DNA of 59,580 nt, taken from assembly GCA_945876435.1 (NCBI GenBank), contig CAMCOD010000010.1, positions 1-59,580 on the forward strand, in the 5' to 3' direction. Shown piece after piece: positions 45,773 through 53,588 of this stretch. The notes below the pieces were generated by a model, which was given only the letters and a program-made list of their open reading frames with translations, did no database searches and was not told the DNA's origin. Every line of letters begins with the position of its first letter. The stretch's first letter is position 1. The position numbers and the translations under genes are program-made. Source of the stretch: an uncultured Clostridia bacterium. GTDB lineage: Bacteria; Bacillota; Clostridia; Oscillospirales; Ruminococcaceae.

Positions 45773-46633
45773 TTATGGATTTTGCTCCCATGCGTTGGCG
45801 ATGGCGGCGAACTGCTCCATAGAGAGCTGTTCCGCCCGCAGGTTTGCCGCAACACCGGCCCTCTCCAGCCACAGGTTGGCCTGATTTTTGCTGACACCAA
45901 AGGAAGAGGACAGGGTGTTGGACAATGTTTTTCTTCGCTGGGAGAAGGCGCCCTTGACTACCTTAAAGAAGGTATCCTCGTTGACCACAGAGACAGGGGC
46001 TTCCTTGCGGATATCCAGACGGATAACCGCGGAGTCCACATCCGGAGCCGGCATAAAGGACCCTCGGGACACCGGGAACAGGATCTTTGGCTGGGCGTAA
46101 TACTGAACGGCGATGGAAACTGCGCCTACTTCCCTGCTGCCGGGCAGAGCGCAGATTCGCTGCGCCGCTTCCTTTTGCACCATGACGGTAAGGGATTCGA
46201 TGGGCAGGTGCGCCTCCAGAATGCTCATAATAATGGGAGAAGTAATATAGTAAGGCAGATTGGCGCAAACGGCAACTTTCATTCCGGGAAATTCTTCCCG
46301 GATCAGTCCGGCCAGATCCACCTTCAGCACATCCTGATTCACGATCTTGATGTTATGAAAATCCGCCAGAGTCTCATCCAGAATCGGGAGAAGGCGACTG
46401 TCGATCTCAATGCAGACCACCTTGTCTGCTCTCTGGGCCAACTCTACCGTTAAAACACCGAAGCCGGCGCCGATCTCGATGATACCCCAGCCGGGCTGGG
46501 CATTGCCCATCTCCGCCATGCGGGGACAAACAGAAGGGTTGATCAGAAAGTTCTGGCCCAGTCCTTTGGAAAAGGAAAAACCGTGGCGGTTCAGAATATC
46601 TTTGATCACACCTATATTGGAAAGGTTTTGCAT
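45773..46633 (-). CDS. ksgA: 16S rRNA dimethyladenosine transferase (KsgA/RsmA)
   Basis: Dimethylates A1518 and A1519 of 16S rRNA, a late small-subunit maturation check. 286 residues from the ATG with GGAG 7 bases upstream; longer frames exist but lack a site. SAM motifs are LGQNFLIN, EIGAGFGVLT and CANLPYYITSPI. A C-terminal helical domain follows. Monocistronic, with 127 bases to guaB. Confidence 0.95.
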   Translation of the reverse strand: MQNLSNIGVIKDILNRHGFSFSKGLGQNFLINPSVCPRMAEMGNAQPGWGIIEIGAGFGVLTVELAQRADKVVCIEIDSRLLPILDETLADFHNIKIVNQDVLKVDLAGLIREEFPGMKVAVCANLPYYITSPIIMSILEAHLPIESLTVMVQKEAAQRICALPGSREVGAVSIAVQYYAQPKILFPVSRGSFMPAPDVDSAVIRLDIRKEAPVSVVNEDTFFKVVKGAFSQRRKTLSNTLSSSFGVSKNQANLWLERAGVAANLRAEQLSMEQFAAIANAWEQNP

Positions 46634-46889
46634 ACTGTACTCCGTTTTTCTATTATGATTGGTCATTATCATATTAAGTATAGCACAAATCTTGGGGAAA
46701 GAAATCGTTTTATTCAAAAAGATTTCCAATTTCGAAAAAAATCAGTAAAACCCCGGACGGAGAACAGAAAACAAAGGCCGATTTTCCGAGAATTCCGGCA
46801 AAAATCATTGCAAATGCGGCTTAATTACGTTACACTTAACATAATAACTGCCAATTTACGCTTGTTTTGACGCGAGGAGGATGTTCAAA

Positions 46890-47378
46890 ATGGAACGCCG
46901 TGACAAGATCAATTATTATCTGGATATTGCGGAGGCTGTCGCTGCCCGGGGGACCTGTCTGCGCCGCAACTTTGGGGCTATCATCGTCAAAAATGACGAG
47001 ATCATCTCCACCGGTTATGTAGGGGCGCCGAGAGGCCGGCAGAACTGCTGCGATTTGGGCTACTGCACCCGGGAAAAATTGAATATTCCACGGGGGGAAC
47101 GCTACGAACTCTGCCGCTCCGTTCATGCAGAAGCCAATGCCATTATTTCCGCTGCCCGCAGCGATATGCTGGGCAGTACGCTCTATTTGGTGGGCAAAGA
47201 ATACAGCACCGGCGAATATGTAAACAATGCAAATCCCTGCGCCATGTGCAAGCGGATGATTATCAATGCGGGTATACAGACGGTTATCGTCCGTGACAGC
47301 AAAAATGAGTACCGCGTTACTGATGTGTTTGAAAGCTGGGTCAATACGGACGCCTCTATGGAACAGATGGGCTATTGA
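46890..47378 (+). CDS. dCMP deaminase (ComEB-like)
   Basis: Deaminates dCMP to dUMP for thymidylate synthesis. 162 residues from the ATG with AGGAGG 9 bases upstream. Zinc ligands are in SVHAEANAIISAA (HAE with the catalytic Glu) and NPCAMCKRMI (two Cys). FGAIIVKNDEIISTGYVGAPRG is also typical. Following is an intergenic stretch with the pgk promoter. Confidence 0.92.
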   Translation: MERRDKINYYLDIAEAVAARGTCLRRNFGAIIVKNDEIISTGYVGAPRGRQNCCDLGYCTREKLNIPRGERYELCRSVHAEANAIISAARSDMLGSTLYLVGKEYSTGEYVNNANPCAMCKRMIINAGIQTVIVRDSKNEYRVTDVFESWVNTDASMEQMGY

Positions 47379-47448
47379 TTCTGTTTTGTCAAAATTTTAA
47401 ACGAATCACGTCAATTCTGAATAAACAGGAAACAAATTCCTGAAATAC

Positions 47449-47477
47449 TTGAAAAAGGCCTGGCAAAAGGGTAAAAT
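47449..47477 (+). promoter_or_regulatory. pgk promoter
   Basis: TTGAAA (47449-47454), 17 bp, TAAAAT (47472-47477), about 80 bases before pgk. Confidence 0.7.
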
Positions 47478-47557
47478 AATTTTAATATGATATGAAAATA
47501 TCATCATAGCAAAAGTAGATTCCCGCCAAAGGCGGTTTGGAGAAAGGGTGCTTGCTA

Positions 47558-48748
47558 ATGACTTCCTTGAATAAAAAAACAATTGAAGATGTATGTGTGG
47601 AAGGAAAACGGGTTCTGGTTCGCTGTGACTTCAATGTTCCGCTGAAAGAGGGCAAAATCACCAACGATAAACGTATCGTTGCGGCTCTGCCTACGATCCG
47701 ATATCTAATGGATCACAACGCGAAAGTGATCCTCTGCTCCCATCTGGGCAGACCGAAGGGTGAATTTCTGCCGGAATTCTCTTTGGCTCCGGTTGCTGTC
47801 CGCCTGTCCGAGCTGCTGGGTAAAGAGGTAAAAATGGCAAAGGATGTAGTGGGCGATGACGCGAAAGCGCTGGCTGCTTCCCTGCAGAACGGCGAAGTGA
47901 TGCTTCTGGAGAATGTTCGCTTCCATAAGGAAGAGACAAAAAATGACCCGGAATTCTCCAAGCAGTTAGCTTCCCTGGCTGATTTGTATGTAAACGATGC
48001 CTTTGGTACCGCTCATCGGGCGCATTGCTCCACCACCGGTGTTGCTGACTATCTGCCGGCTGTCTGCGGCTATCTGATCCAGAAAGAAATCAGCATCATG
48101 GGTGACGCGCTGAACAATCCAAAACGTCCTTTGGTAGCGATTTTAGGCGGCGCCAAAGTCTCCGACAAGATCGGTGTCATCAACAACCTGCTGGATAAGG
48201 TAGATACCCTGATCGTGGGCGGCGGTATGGCCTACACCTTCTTCAAAGCCATGGGTCACACCGTTGGCGACTCTATCTGTGAGGACGACAAAGTGGATCT
48301 GGCAAAGGATATGCTGAAAAAAGCGGAGGAGCGGGGCGTAAAATTCCTGCTTCCGGTAGACAATAAGCTGGGTGATCGCTTTGCCGAGGATTGCAGTATC
48401 AAAGTGAATGACGGCAGAGACATTCCGGATGGCTGGCAGGGTCTGGATATCGGCCCTAAGACCATTGCTCTGTTCTGTGACGCGGTAAAAGATGCCGGTA
48501 CCGTGATTTGGAACGGTCCTATGGGTGTGTTTGAATTTGCCGCTTTTGCAGAAGGCACCATGGAAGTAGCCAAAGCCATTGCCGCAACCAATGCCATTTC
48601 TATTATTGGCGGCGGCGATTCCGTGGCTGCTGTTACAAAACTGGGCTTTGCCGATAAAATGACTCATATTTCCACCGGCGGCGGCGCGTCTCTGGAGTTT
48701 CTGGAAGGTCTGGAGCTGCCAGGCATCGCAGCCCTCAACGACAAATAG
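47558..48748 (+). CDS. pgk: Phosphoglycerate kinase
   Basis: Transfers the phosphate of 1,3-bisphosphoglycerate to ADP, the first ATP-forming step of lower glycolysis. 396 residues from the ATG with AAAGGGTG upstream. [15 protein letters not shown] near 22-36, [24 protein letters not shown], the Lys-rich PGK hinge, and GPMGVFEF with [14 protein letters not shown] are all present. It has its own terminator before the membrane protein. gap and eno are not in this cluster. Confidence 0.97.
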   Translation: MTSLNKKTIEDVCVEGKRVLVRCDFNVPLKEGKITNDKRIVAALPTIRYLMDHNAKVILCSHLGRPKGEFLPEFSLAPVAVRLSELLGKEVKMAKDVVGDDAKALAASLQNGEVMLLENVRFHKEETKNDPEFSKQLASLADLYVNDAFGTAHRAHCSTTGVADYLPAVCGYLIQKEISIMGDALNNPKRPLVAILGGAKVSDKIGVINNLLDKVDTLIVGGGMAYTFFKAMGHTVGDSICEDDKVDLAKDMLKKAEERGVKFLLPVDNKLGDRFAEDCSIKVNDGRDIPDGWQGLDIGPKTIALFCDAVKDAGTVIWNGPMGVFEFAAFAEGTMEVAKAIAATNAISIIGGGDSVAAVTKLGFADKMTHISTGGGASLEFLEGLELPGIAALNDK

Positions 48749-48796
48749 CTTCGAGCAAAAACAGTATCTTTAAAAATTAATTTCTTTCTAAGCATC

Positions 48797-48831
48797 AAAG
48801 CGGCATGGAGGCGCCTTCGTGCCGCTTTTTC
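48797..48831 (+). terminator. pgk terminator
   Basis: AAAGCGGCA / TGCCGCTTT stem with an inner GGCGCC, followed by TTTTTC. Confidence 0.85.
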
Positions 48832-48854
48832 ACTAATAGGAGGAATTTTTTCCC

Positions 48855-49415
48855 ATGAGCATCAGTGCTTTTACGATTTTCTCGGCATTTCCCTTTGCGT
48901 TCTTTGTGGCATTGGGATCTTATGTAATGTATTCCTATGGGCTGTATCATATGGCCGATCATACCGGCGTTCAACCTGCCTTTCTGGCATGGATACCGCT
49001 TCTCCGGCTCTATACTTTGGGACAGTTGGCGGATCGCTACAGTACCACAAAGGGAAAGAACAGCGTTTATCGCTTGCTGCTGCCCGTTCTGCGCTTAATG
49101 GGTATCGTTTTTTCCATAATGCTTCTGATTGGTATCCTGAGTATTTTTTGGACTGGGTATCGGACTGCGGGCCGGATGGCTGTTTTCTTTGGTATTCTCT
49201 GCGGGCTTTTTACGCTGGTCTCCCGGATCCTGGAGTGTCTTTGCTATTACAGAGTATTTTGCGATTATGAACCGGAGTATGCCGTCCCCTACCTTATTTT
49301 ATGTATTATCAATCTGGAGTGGGTGCCCCTGTTTCTCTGCCGCAACAACGTGCCGGTTGGAATTGCAGGACATTGCCGTCCCCGTCAGCCTCGCTACAAT
49401 GTGAACCGTTCGTAA
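48855..49415 (+). CDS. Multi-pass membrane protein of unknown function
   Basis: 186 residues. Four to five hydrophobic segments (about 10-30, 40-55, 75-105, 112-130 and 140-165) and a basic C-terminus (GHCRPRQPRYNVNRS). The segment AFLAWIPLLRLYTLGQLADRY resembles a short motif in small membrane proteins of clostridia, but no named family is recognised. TAGGAGG precedes the ATG. It lies between pgk and tpiA, 31 bases before tpiA. No role in glycolysis can be claimed. Confidence 0.65.
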   Translation: MSISAFTIFSAFPFAFFVALGSYVMYSYGLYHMADHTGVQPAFLAWIPLLRLYTLGQLADRYSTTKGKNSVYRLLLPVLRLMGIVFSIMLLIGILSIFWTGYRTAGRMAVFFGILCGLFTLVSRILECLCYYRVFCDYEPEYAVPYLILCIINLEWVPLFLCRNNVPVGIAGHCRPRQPRYNVNRS

Positions 49416-49446
49416 AAAAATATTTGGACAGAAAGGAAGATATAGA

Positions 49447-50211
49447 ATGAAAAAAGAATGTCGTGCGGCAGTGATTGCCGGTAACTGGAAAATGAATTGC
49501 GGCCCGGCTGCTGCGGCAAAATTGATTGAAGAGCTGAAACCTTTGGCTGAAGACGCGGATTGCGGCGTTATTATCTGTGTTCCTTTTGTTGATTTGCAGA
49601 CAGCGATCGAAGCCACCAAAGGCAGCAATATCCATGTTGGAGCACAGAACTGCCATTGGGCAGAATCCGGTGCCTTCACCGCTGAGATCTCCGCAGGCAT
49701 GCTCAAGGAATTGGGTGTGGAATATGTGATCCTGGGCCATTCGGAACGCCGTCAATATTTTGGTGAGACCGATGTGACCGTAAACCAGCGTCTCCGCGCT
49801 GCCCTTAACGCAGGTTTGAAGCCGATTCTCTGCGTTGGCGAAGTGTTGGAGCAGAGAGAGCAGGGTGTTACGGAGGAGATCGTCCGGATGCAGACCAAGA
49901 TCGCTTTGCAGGGCGTAACAGCAGAAGAAATGAAACAGATCATCATCGCTTATGAGCCGGTTTGGGCAATCGGCACCGGAAAAACCGCTACGGCGGATCA
50001 GGCGGATGAGGTCTGCGGCCAGATCCGTAAGGTTCTGGCGCAGCTTTATGGGGAAAGCTGCGCTGAGGCAACGACCATTCAGTACGGCGGCTCCATGAAG
50101 CCTGCCAACGCGAAAGAACTGCTGGGGAAAGTCCATGTTGACGGTGGCCTGATTGGCGGTGCAGCCTTAAAGGCGGCTGATTTCGCAGCCATCATCCACG
50201 CTGCCCAGTAA
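49447..50211 (+). CDS. tpiA: Triosephosphate isomerase
   Basis: Interconverts dihydroxyacetone phosphate and glyceraldehyde 3-phosphate. 254 residues. IAGNWKMNCG near 9-18 holds the active-site Asn and Lys; the catalytic His is in LGHSERR and the catalytic Glu in AYEPVWAIGTGKTA. The phosphate-binding GGSMKPANA and GGLIGGAAL are also present. GAAAGGAAG precedes the ATG. It is followed 16 bases later by gpmI. Confidence 0.97.
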   Translation: MKKECRAAVIAGNWKMNCGPAAAAKLIEELKPLAEDADCGVIICVPFVDLQTAIEATKGSNIHVGAQNCHWAESGAFTAEISAGMLKELGVEYVILGHSERRQYFGETDVTVNQRLRAALNAGLKPILCVGEVLEQREQGVTEEIVRMQTKIALQGVTAEEMKQIIIAYEPVWAIGTGKTATADQADEVCGQIRKVLAQLYGESCAEATTIQYGGSMKPANAKELLGKVHVDGGLIGGAALKAADFAAIIHAAQ

Positions 50212-50227
50212 CAGGGAGATTGGAAGC

Positions 50228-51742
50228 ATGAAAAAACCGCTTGTATTGATGATCCTGGATGGCTTTGGCATCAATCCTTCCCGGGAAGGAAACGCTATCC
50301 TTGCCGCGCATACCCCAAACCTTGACGCTCTTATGGAGCGCTATCCTCATACCCAGCTTCAGGCATCCGGCATGGATGTGGGGCTGCCCAGAGGTCAAAT
50401 GGGCAACTCGGAGGTCGGACACACCAATATCGGTGCGGGCCGTATCGTTTATCAAGAGCTGACCCGCATTACCAAAACGGTGGAAGAAGGCGTCCTTTTT
50501 GCTATTCCGGAGTTCCAAAAAGCTGTTGCCAACTGTAAAGAACAGCATTCCGCTCTCCACCTGATGGGCCTTCTATCTGATGGCGGTGTACACAGTCATA
50601 TTCAGCATCTTTTCGGTCTTCTTACCATGGCAAAAGAGCAGGGTCTGGAAAAAGTTTATGTCCACTGCTTCATGGATGGACGTGATGTACCACCTTCTTC
50701 CGGTAAAGACTACATAGGGCAGCTGCTTTCTGAGATGAAACAGCTGGGCGTAGGCAAAATTGCTACCATATCCGGTCGTTACTATGCCATGGATCGGGAT
50801 AACCGCTGGGAACGGGTGCAGAAAGCTTATGACGCTATGGTAAATGGCACAGGCGTCCAAAATCCGGCCCCGATCGCCGCAATGGAGCAGTCCTATGCCC
50901 AAGGCGTCACCGACGAATTTGTTGTTCCGGTTGTAGTGGATCCGGAGGGCTGTATCAAGGAAAATGACTCGGTGATCTTCTTTAACTTCCGTCCTGACCG
51001 GGCAAGAGAGATCACCCGTACTTTGGTGGATGAGTCGTTTACAGGCTTTGAGCGTAAAAAGGGATTTTTCCCTCTCTGCTTTACCTGCATGACCCAGTAC
51101 GACGCCACTATGCCCAATGTTCAGGTCGCCTTTCATCCTCAAAGTTTGGAGGATACCTTTGGCGAATATATTTCCAAGAAAGGTCTTAAACAGCTGCGCA
51201 TTGCGGAAACGGAGAAATACGCCCATGTTACCTTCTTCTTTAACGGAGGCGTGGAGACGGTGTATCCGGGAGAAGATCGCTGCCTGATCCATTCTCCCAA
51301 AGTGGCCACCTACGATTTGCAGCCGGAAATGAGCGCTTATCAGGTCACGGAAGCTTTGGAACAACGCTTGGATCAGTACGATGTTGTGATCCTCAACTAC
51401 GCCAACTGTGATATGGTTGGCCACACCGGTGTCTTTGAAGCTGCCGTGAAAGCAGTGGAAGCGGTTGACCACTGCGTGGGCCGTATTGTGAAAAAAACGC
51501 TGGAACTGGGCGGTGCAGTCCTGCTGACGGCGGATCATGGCAACGCGGATCAAATGCTGGCAGAGGATAAGACCCCCTTTACCGCTCACACCACCAATCC
51601 TGTGCCTCTTCTGGTGATGGGATTGGGAGATTGCAAGCTTCGGTACGATGGTCGCTTGTCTGACCTGGCTCCTACCATGCTTGGGATTCTGGATCTGGAG
51701 CAGCCGGAAGCCATGACCGGAAGAAATCTGATCTTAGGGTAG
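50228..51742 (+). CDS. gpmI: 2,3-bisphosphoglycerate-independent phosphoglycerate mutase
   Basis: Manganese-dependent conversion of 3- to 2-phosphoglycerate. 504 residues. The catalytic-serine motif PRGQMGNSEVGHTNIGAG is near 57-74, LILDGFG-like MILDGFGIN at 8-16 supplies the first metal ligand, and LTADHGNADQM and FTAHTTNPVP supply further ligands. The co-transcription with tpiA gives two of the five lower glycolytic steps here. Confidence 0.97.
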   Translation: MKKPLVLMILDGFGINPSREGNAILAAHTPNLDALMERYPHTQLQASGMDVGLPRGQMGNSEVGHTNIGAGRIVYQELTRITKTVEEGVLFAIPEFQKAVANCKEQHSALHLMGLLSDGGVHSHIQHLFGLLTMAKEQGLEKVYVHCFMDGRDVPPSSGKDYIGQLLSEMKQLGVGKIATISGRYYAMDRDNRWERVQKAYDAMVNGTGVQNPAPIAAMEQSYAQGVTDEFVVPVVVDPEGCIKENDSVIFFNFRPDRAREITRTLVDESFTGFERKKGFFPLCFTCMTQYDATMPNVQVAFHPQSLEDTFGEYISKKGLKQLRIAETEKYAHVTFFFNGGVETVYPGEDRCLIHSPKVATYDLQPEMSAYQVTEALEQRLDQYDVVILNYANCDMVGHTGVFEAAVKAVEAVDHCVGRIVKKTLELGGAVLLTADHGNADQMLAEDKTPFTAHTTNPVPLLVMGLGDCKLRYDGRLSDLAPTMLGILDLEQPEAMTGRNLILG

Positions 51743-51790
51743 ATTTTCGGTAAAAACCGCATATTTTGCGGAAAAGCAGCCGAAAATGGA

Positions 51791-51819
51791 TTGTTATTTT
51801 TTCACGCTGCGTTTATAAT
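51791..51819 (+). promoter_or_regulatory. Promoter of the acidic membrane protein gene
   Basis: TTGTTA (51791-51796), 17 bp, TATAAT (51814-51819). Confidence 0.75.
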
Positions 51820-51853
51820 AAAGGTAATCACATTTGTTAGGAGGCCCCGAGCT

Positions 51854-52123
51854 ATGAAAAAAAGCACTTTGATCTCTCTGGCTGCTTTGGCAGTTGCAGT
51901 AGTCGGCGTACTGATTGCCCTGGCTGCTTATTTTAACAAGAAAAAAGAAACCCTGTGCGATGATTTTGACGAGGATCTTCTCTATGATGATCTGGATGAT
52001 ACCGAATATTACGATGCGCACATTGACGACGATGACGAAGAGTGCTGCGATGCAGACTGCGCGGAGGACGATGCCGAAGATCCGGAAGATGTTCCGGAGG
52101 AAGATCCCGAAACAAACGAATAA
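51854..52123 (+). CDS. Small membrane-tethered protein with polyacidic tail
   Basis: 89 residues from the ATG with AGGAGG upstream. One N-terminal hydrophobic helix (about 5-25) followed by a Lys-rich boundary (NKKKET) that should sit on the cytosolic side, then an extremely Asp/Glu-rich tail with tyrosines and three cysteines, including an ECCDADC cluster. No family is recognised. Own promoter and terminator. A small cation- or metal-binding, or a protein-binding, tail is a possibility only. Confidence 0.75.
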   Translation: MKKSTLISLAALAVAVVGVLIALAAYFNKKKETLCDDFDEDLLYDDLDDTEYYDAHIDDDDEECCDADCAEDDAEDPEDVPEEDPETNE

Positions 52124-52134
52124 GCATAAAATGC

Positions 52135-52168
52135 CAAAGGCTCCGTTGAATCGGAGCCTTTGTTTTTT
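52135..52168 (+). terminator. Terminator of the acidic protein gene
   Basis: CAAAGGCTCCG / CGGAGCCTTTG stem followed by TTTTTT. Confidence 0.9.
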
Positions 52169-52273
52169 GAAGCAAATCCGATCCAAATAGGATAAAAAAT
52201 AGTCGAAACAACGAAATGATTATATAAAATTGCAGGAAAAATTGCAAAAGCAGTATTTTGCAAGAAACAATTC

Positions 52274-52302
52274 TTGATTATTCTATGATACAGGCTTATA
52301 AT
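52274..52302 (+). promoter_or_regulatory. Promoter of the chromate-transporter pair
   Basis: TTGATT (52274-52279), 17 bp, TATAAT (52297-52302), about 50 bases before the first gene. Confidence 0.7.
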
Positions 52303-52356
52303 GATGAAGGAAAATGACCTTGTTAATATGATAACAAACAAGAAAGGACGATTTTC

Positions 52357-52896
52357 GTGAAAGAACTGTTGGATTTGTTCCTAACCTTTGCCCGTGTGGG
52401 GGGACTTACCTTCGGCGGCGGCTATGCGATGCTGCCGATGCTGCAAAAGGAAGTGGTGGAAAAGCGCCACTGGGCAACGGAAGAAGAAATTATGGATTAT
52501 TATGCCATCGGTCAATGTACACCGGGTATTATTGCGGTGAATACAGCCACCTTTATTGGTTATAAGACTCGGGGGGTTCTGGGTGCTATCGCTGCTACTG
52601 CGGGGATGGTATTCCCCTCTTTGGTGATCATCATGGTTATCGCTGCCTTCCTTCGCAATTTCGCTGAGTTGGAAATTGTGAAAAACGCTTTTGCCGGCAT
52701 CCGCATCTGTGTTGGCGTTCTGGTTCTGAATGCAGTACAGAAGCTGTGGAAAGGCGGCGTTGTGGATAGAGCCACTTTGGTAATCTGTATTGTTGTTTTT
52801 GCCGGCATGCTGATTTTAGACGTATCCCCGGTAGTTTTCGTAATTGGAGCTGGCCTCGCCGGCTGGCTTCTGAAAAAAGCAGGAGGTGCCAGATAA
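52357..52896 (+). CDS. Chromate transporter (CHR short-chain), first half
   Basis: 179 residues from GTG with AAAGGACG upstream. Short CHR proteins carry one CHR domain and work as heterodimers. The typical N-terminal motif GGLTFGGGYAMLPMLQKEVVE and the turn GQCTPGIIAVNTATFIGYKTRG are present, followed by five to six hydrophobic spans. The next gene starts right after its stop codon. Substrate may be chromate or another oxyanion; the sequence cannot tell. Confidence 0.9.
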   Translation: MKELLDLFLTFARVGGLTFGGGYAMLPMLQKEVVEKRHWATEEEIMDYYAIGQCTPGIIAVNTATFIGYKTRGVLGAIAATAGMVFPSLVIIMVIAAFLRNFAELEIVKNAFAGIRICVGVLVLNAVQKLWKGGVVDRATLVICIVVFAGMLILDVSPVVFVIGAGLAGWLLKKAGGAR

Positions 52897-53466
52897 ATGC
52901 TTTATCTTCGTCTGTTCTATGAGTTCTTTAAAGCAGGCCTGTTTGCCGTCGGCGGAGGTCTTGCTACTCTGCCTTTCCTGTACGACATGGCGGAAAAAAC
53001 AAGCTGGTTTACCAGTGATATGGTTATGGATATGATCGCGATCTCCGAATCCACTCCCGGTCCAATCGGTATCAATATGGCGACCTACGCCGGTTTTACT
53101 ACGGCAGGTGTGCTGGGCAGTATCTGCGCTACCGTAGGCCTGGTATTCCCTTCTGTTGTTATTATTATCATGGTGTACAAGATCCTGGAGAAATTCAAAG
53201 GAAGCCAGTTGGTGCAGTCCGTATTTTACGGTCTTCGTCCGGCGGTGACAGGTCTGATCGCGGCGGCAGGGTTCAGCGCTGTTTATCCCTGCATCGTCCG
53301 CTTGAGCGGGACGATCACTCCAGCAGCCATTCTGTCTGGGATCCAGTGGAAAGCGGTTCTCCTTTTTGCGGTGCTTTACTTCCTCATTAAGAAATACAAA
53401 AAGCATCCTATCGTATATATTGCCGCCTCCGCAGCGATCGGTATTTTGTTCCAGTTCACAGCATAA
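52897..53466 (+). CDS. Chromate transporter (CHR short-chain), second half
   Basis: 189 residues. The matching CHR half is KAGLFAVGGGLATLPFLYDMAE then SESTPGPIGINMATYAGFTTAG. AGGAGG lies inside the end of the previous gene and the ATG follows its stop with no gap, so the two are translated together. The pair is expected to be assembled as antiparallel halves. No chrB-type regulator is nearby. Confidence 0.9.
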   Translation: MLYLRLFYEFFKAGLFAVGGGLATLPFLYDMAEKTSWFTSDMVMDMIAISESTPGPIGINMATYAGFTTAGVLGSICATVGLVFPSVVIIIMVYKILEKFKGSQLVQSVFYGLRPAVTGLIAAAGFSAVYPCIVRLSGTITPAAILSGIQWKAVLLFAVLYFLIKKYKKHPIVYIAASAAIGILFQFTA

Positions 53467-53479
53467 ATCCCGGAAAGTA

Positions 53480-53508
53480 AAAGCCTGCTCTTTGGAGCAG
53501 GCTTTTTG
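53480..53508 (+). terminator. Terminator after the chromate-transporter pair
   Basis: AAAGCCTGCTC / GAGCAGGCTTT stem with a TTTG loop followed by TTTTTG. Confidence 0.9.
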
Positions 53509-53523
53509 TTCACAAACTTCCAG

Positions 53524-53552
53524 TTGAAGTCCAAGAAATTTTTCCGTATAAT
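53524..53552 (+). promoter_or_regulatory. Promoter of the sortase-SpoIID fusion gene
   Basis: TTGAAG (53524-53529), 17 bp, TATAAT (53547-53552). A sigma-A type promoter, arguing for vegetative rather than sporulation-only expression. Confidence 0.75.
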
Positions 53553-53588
53553 ATATACTGAATGATTGTTTGTAAGGAGGAATTGTGC

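Noticed and set aside
46276..46292. NBS-like TTCCGGGAAAT stretch inside ksgA
   Set aside because: One base short of the palindrome and explained by codons of ksgA; not a supported Noc site.
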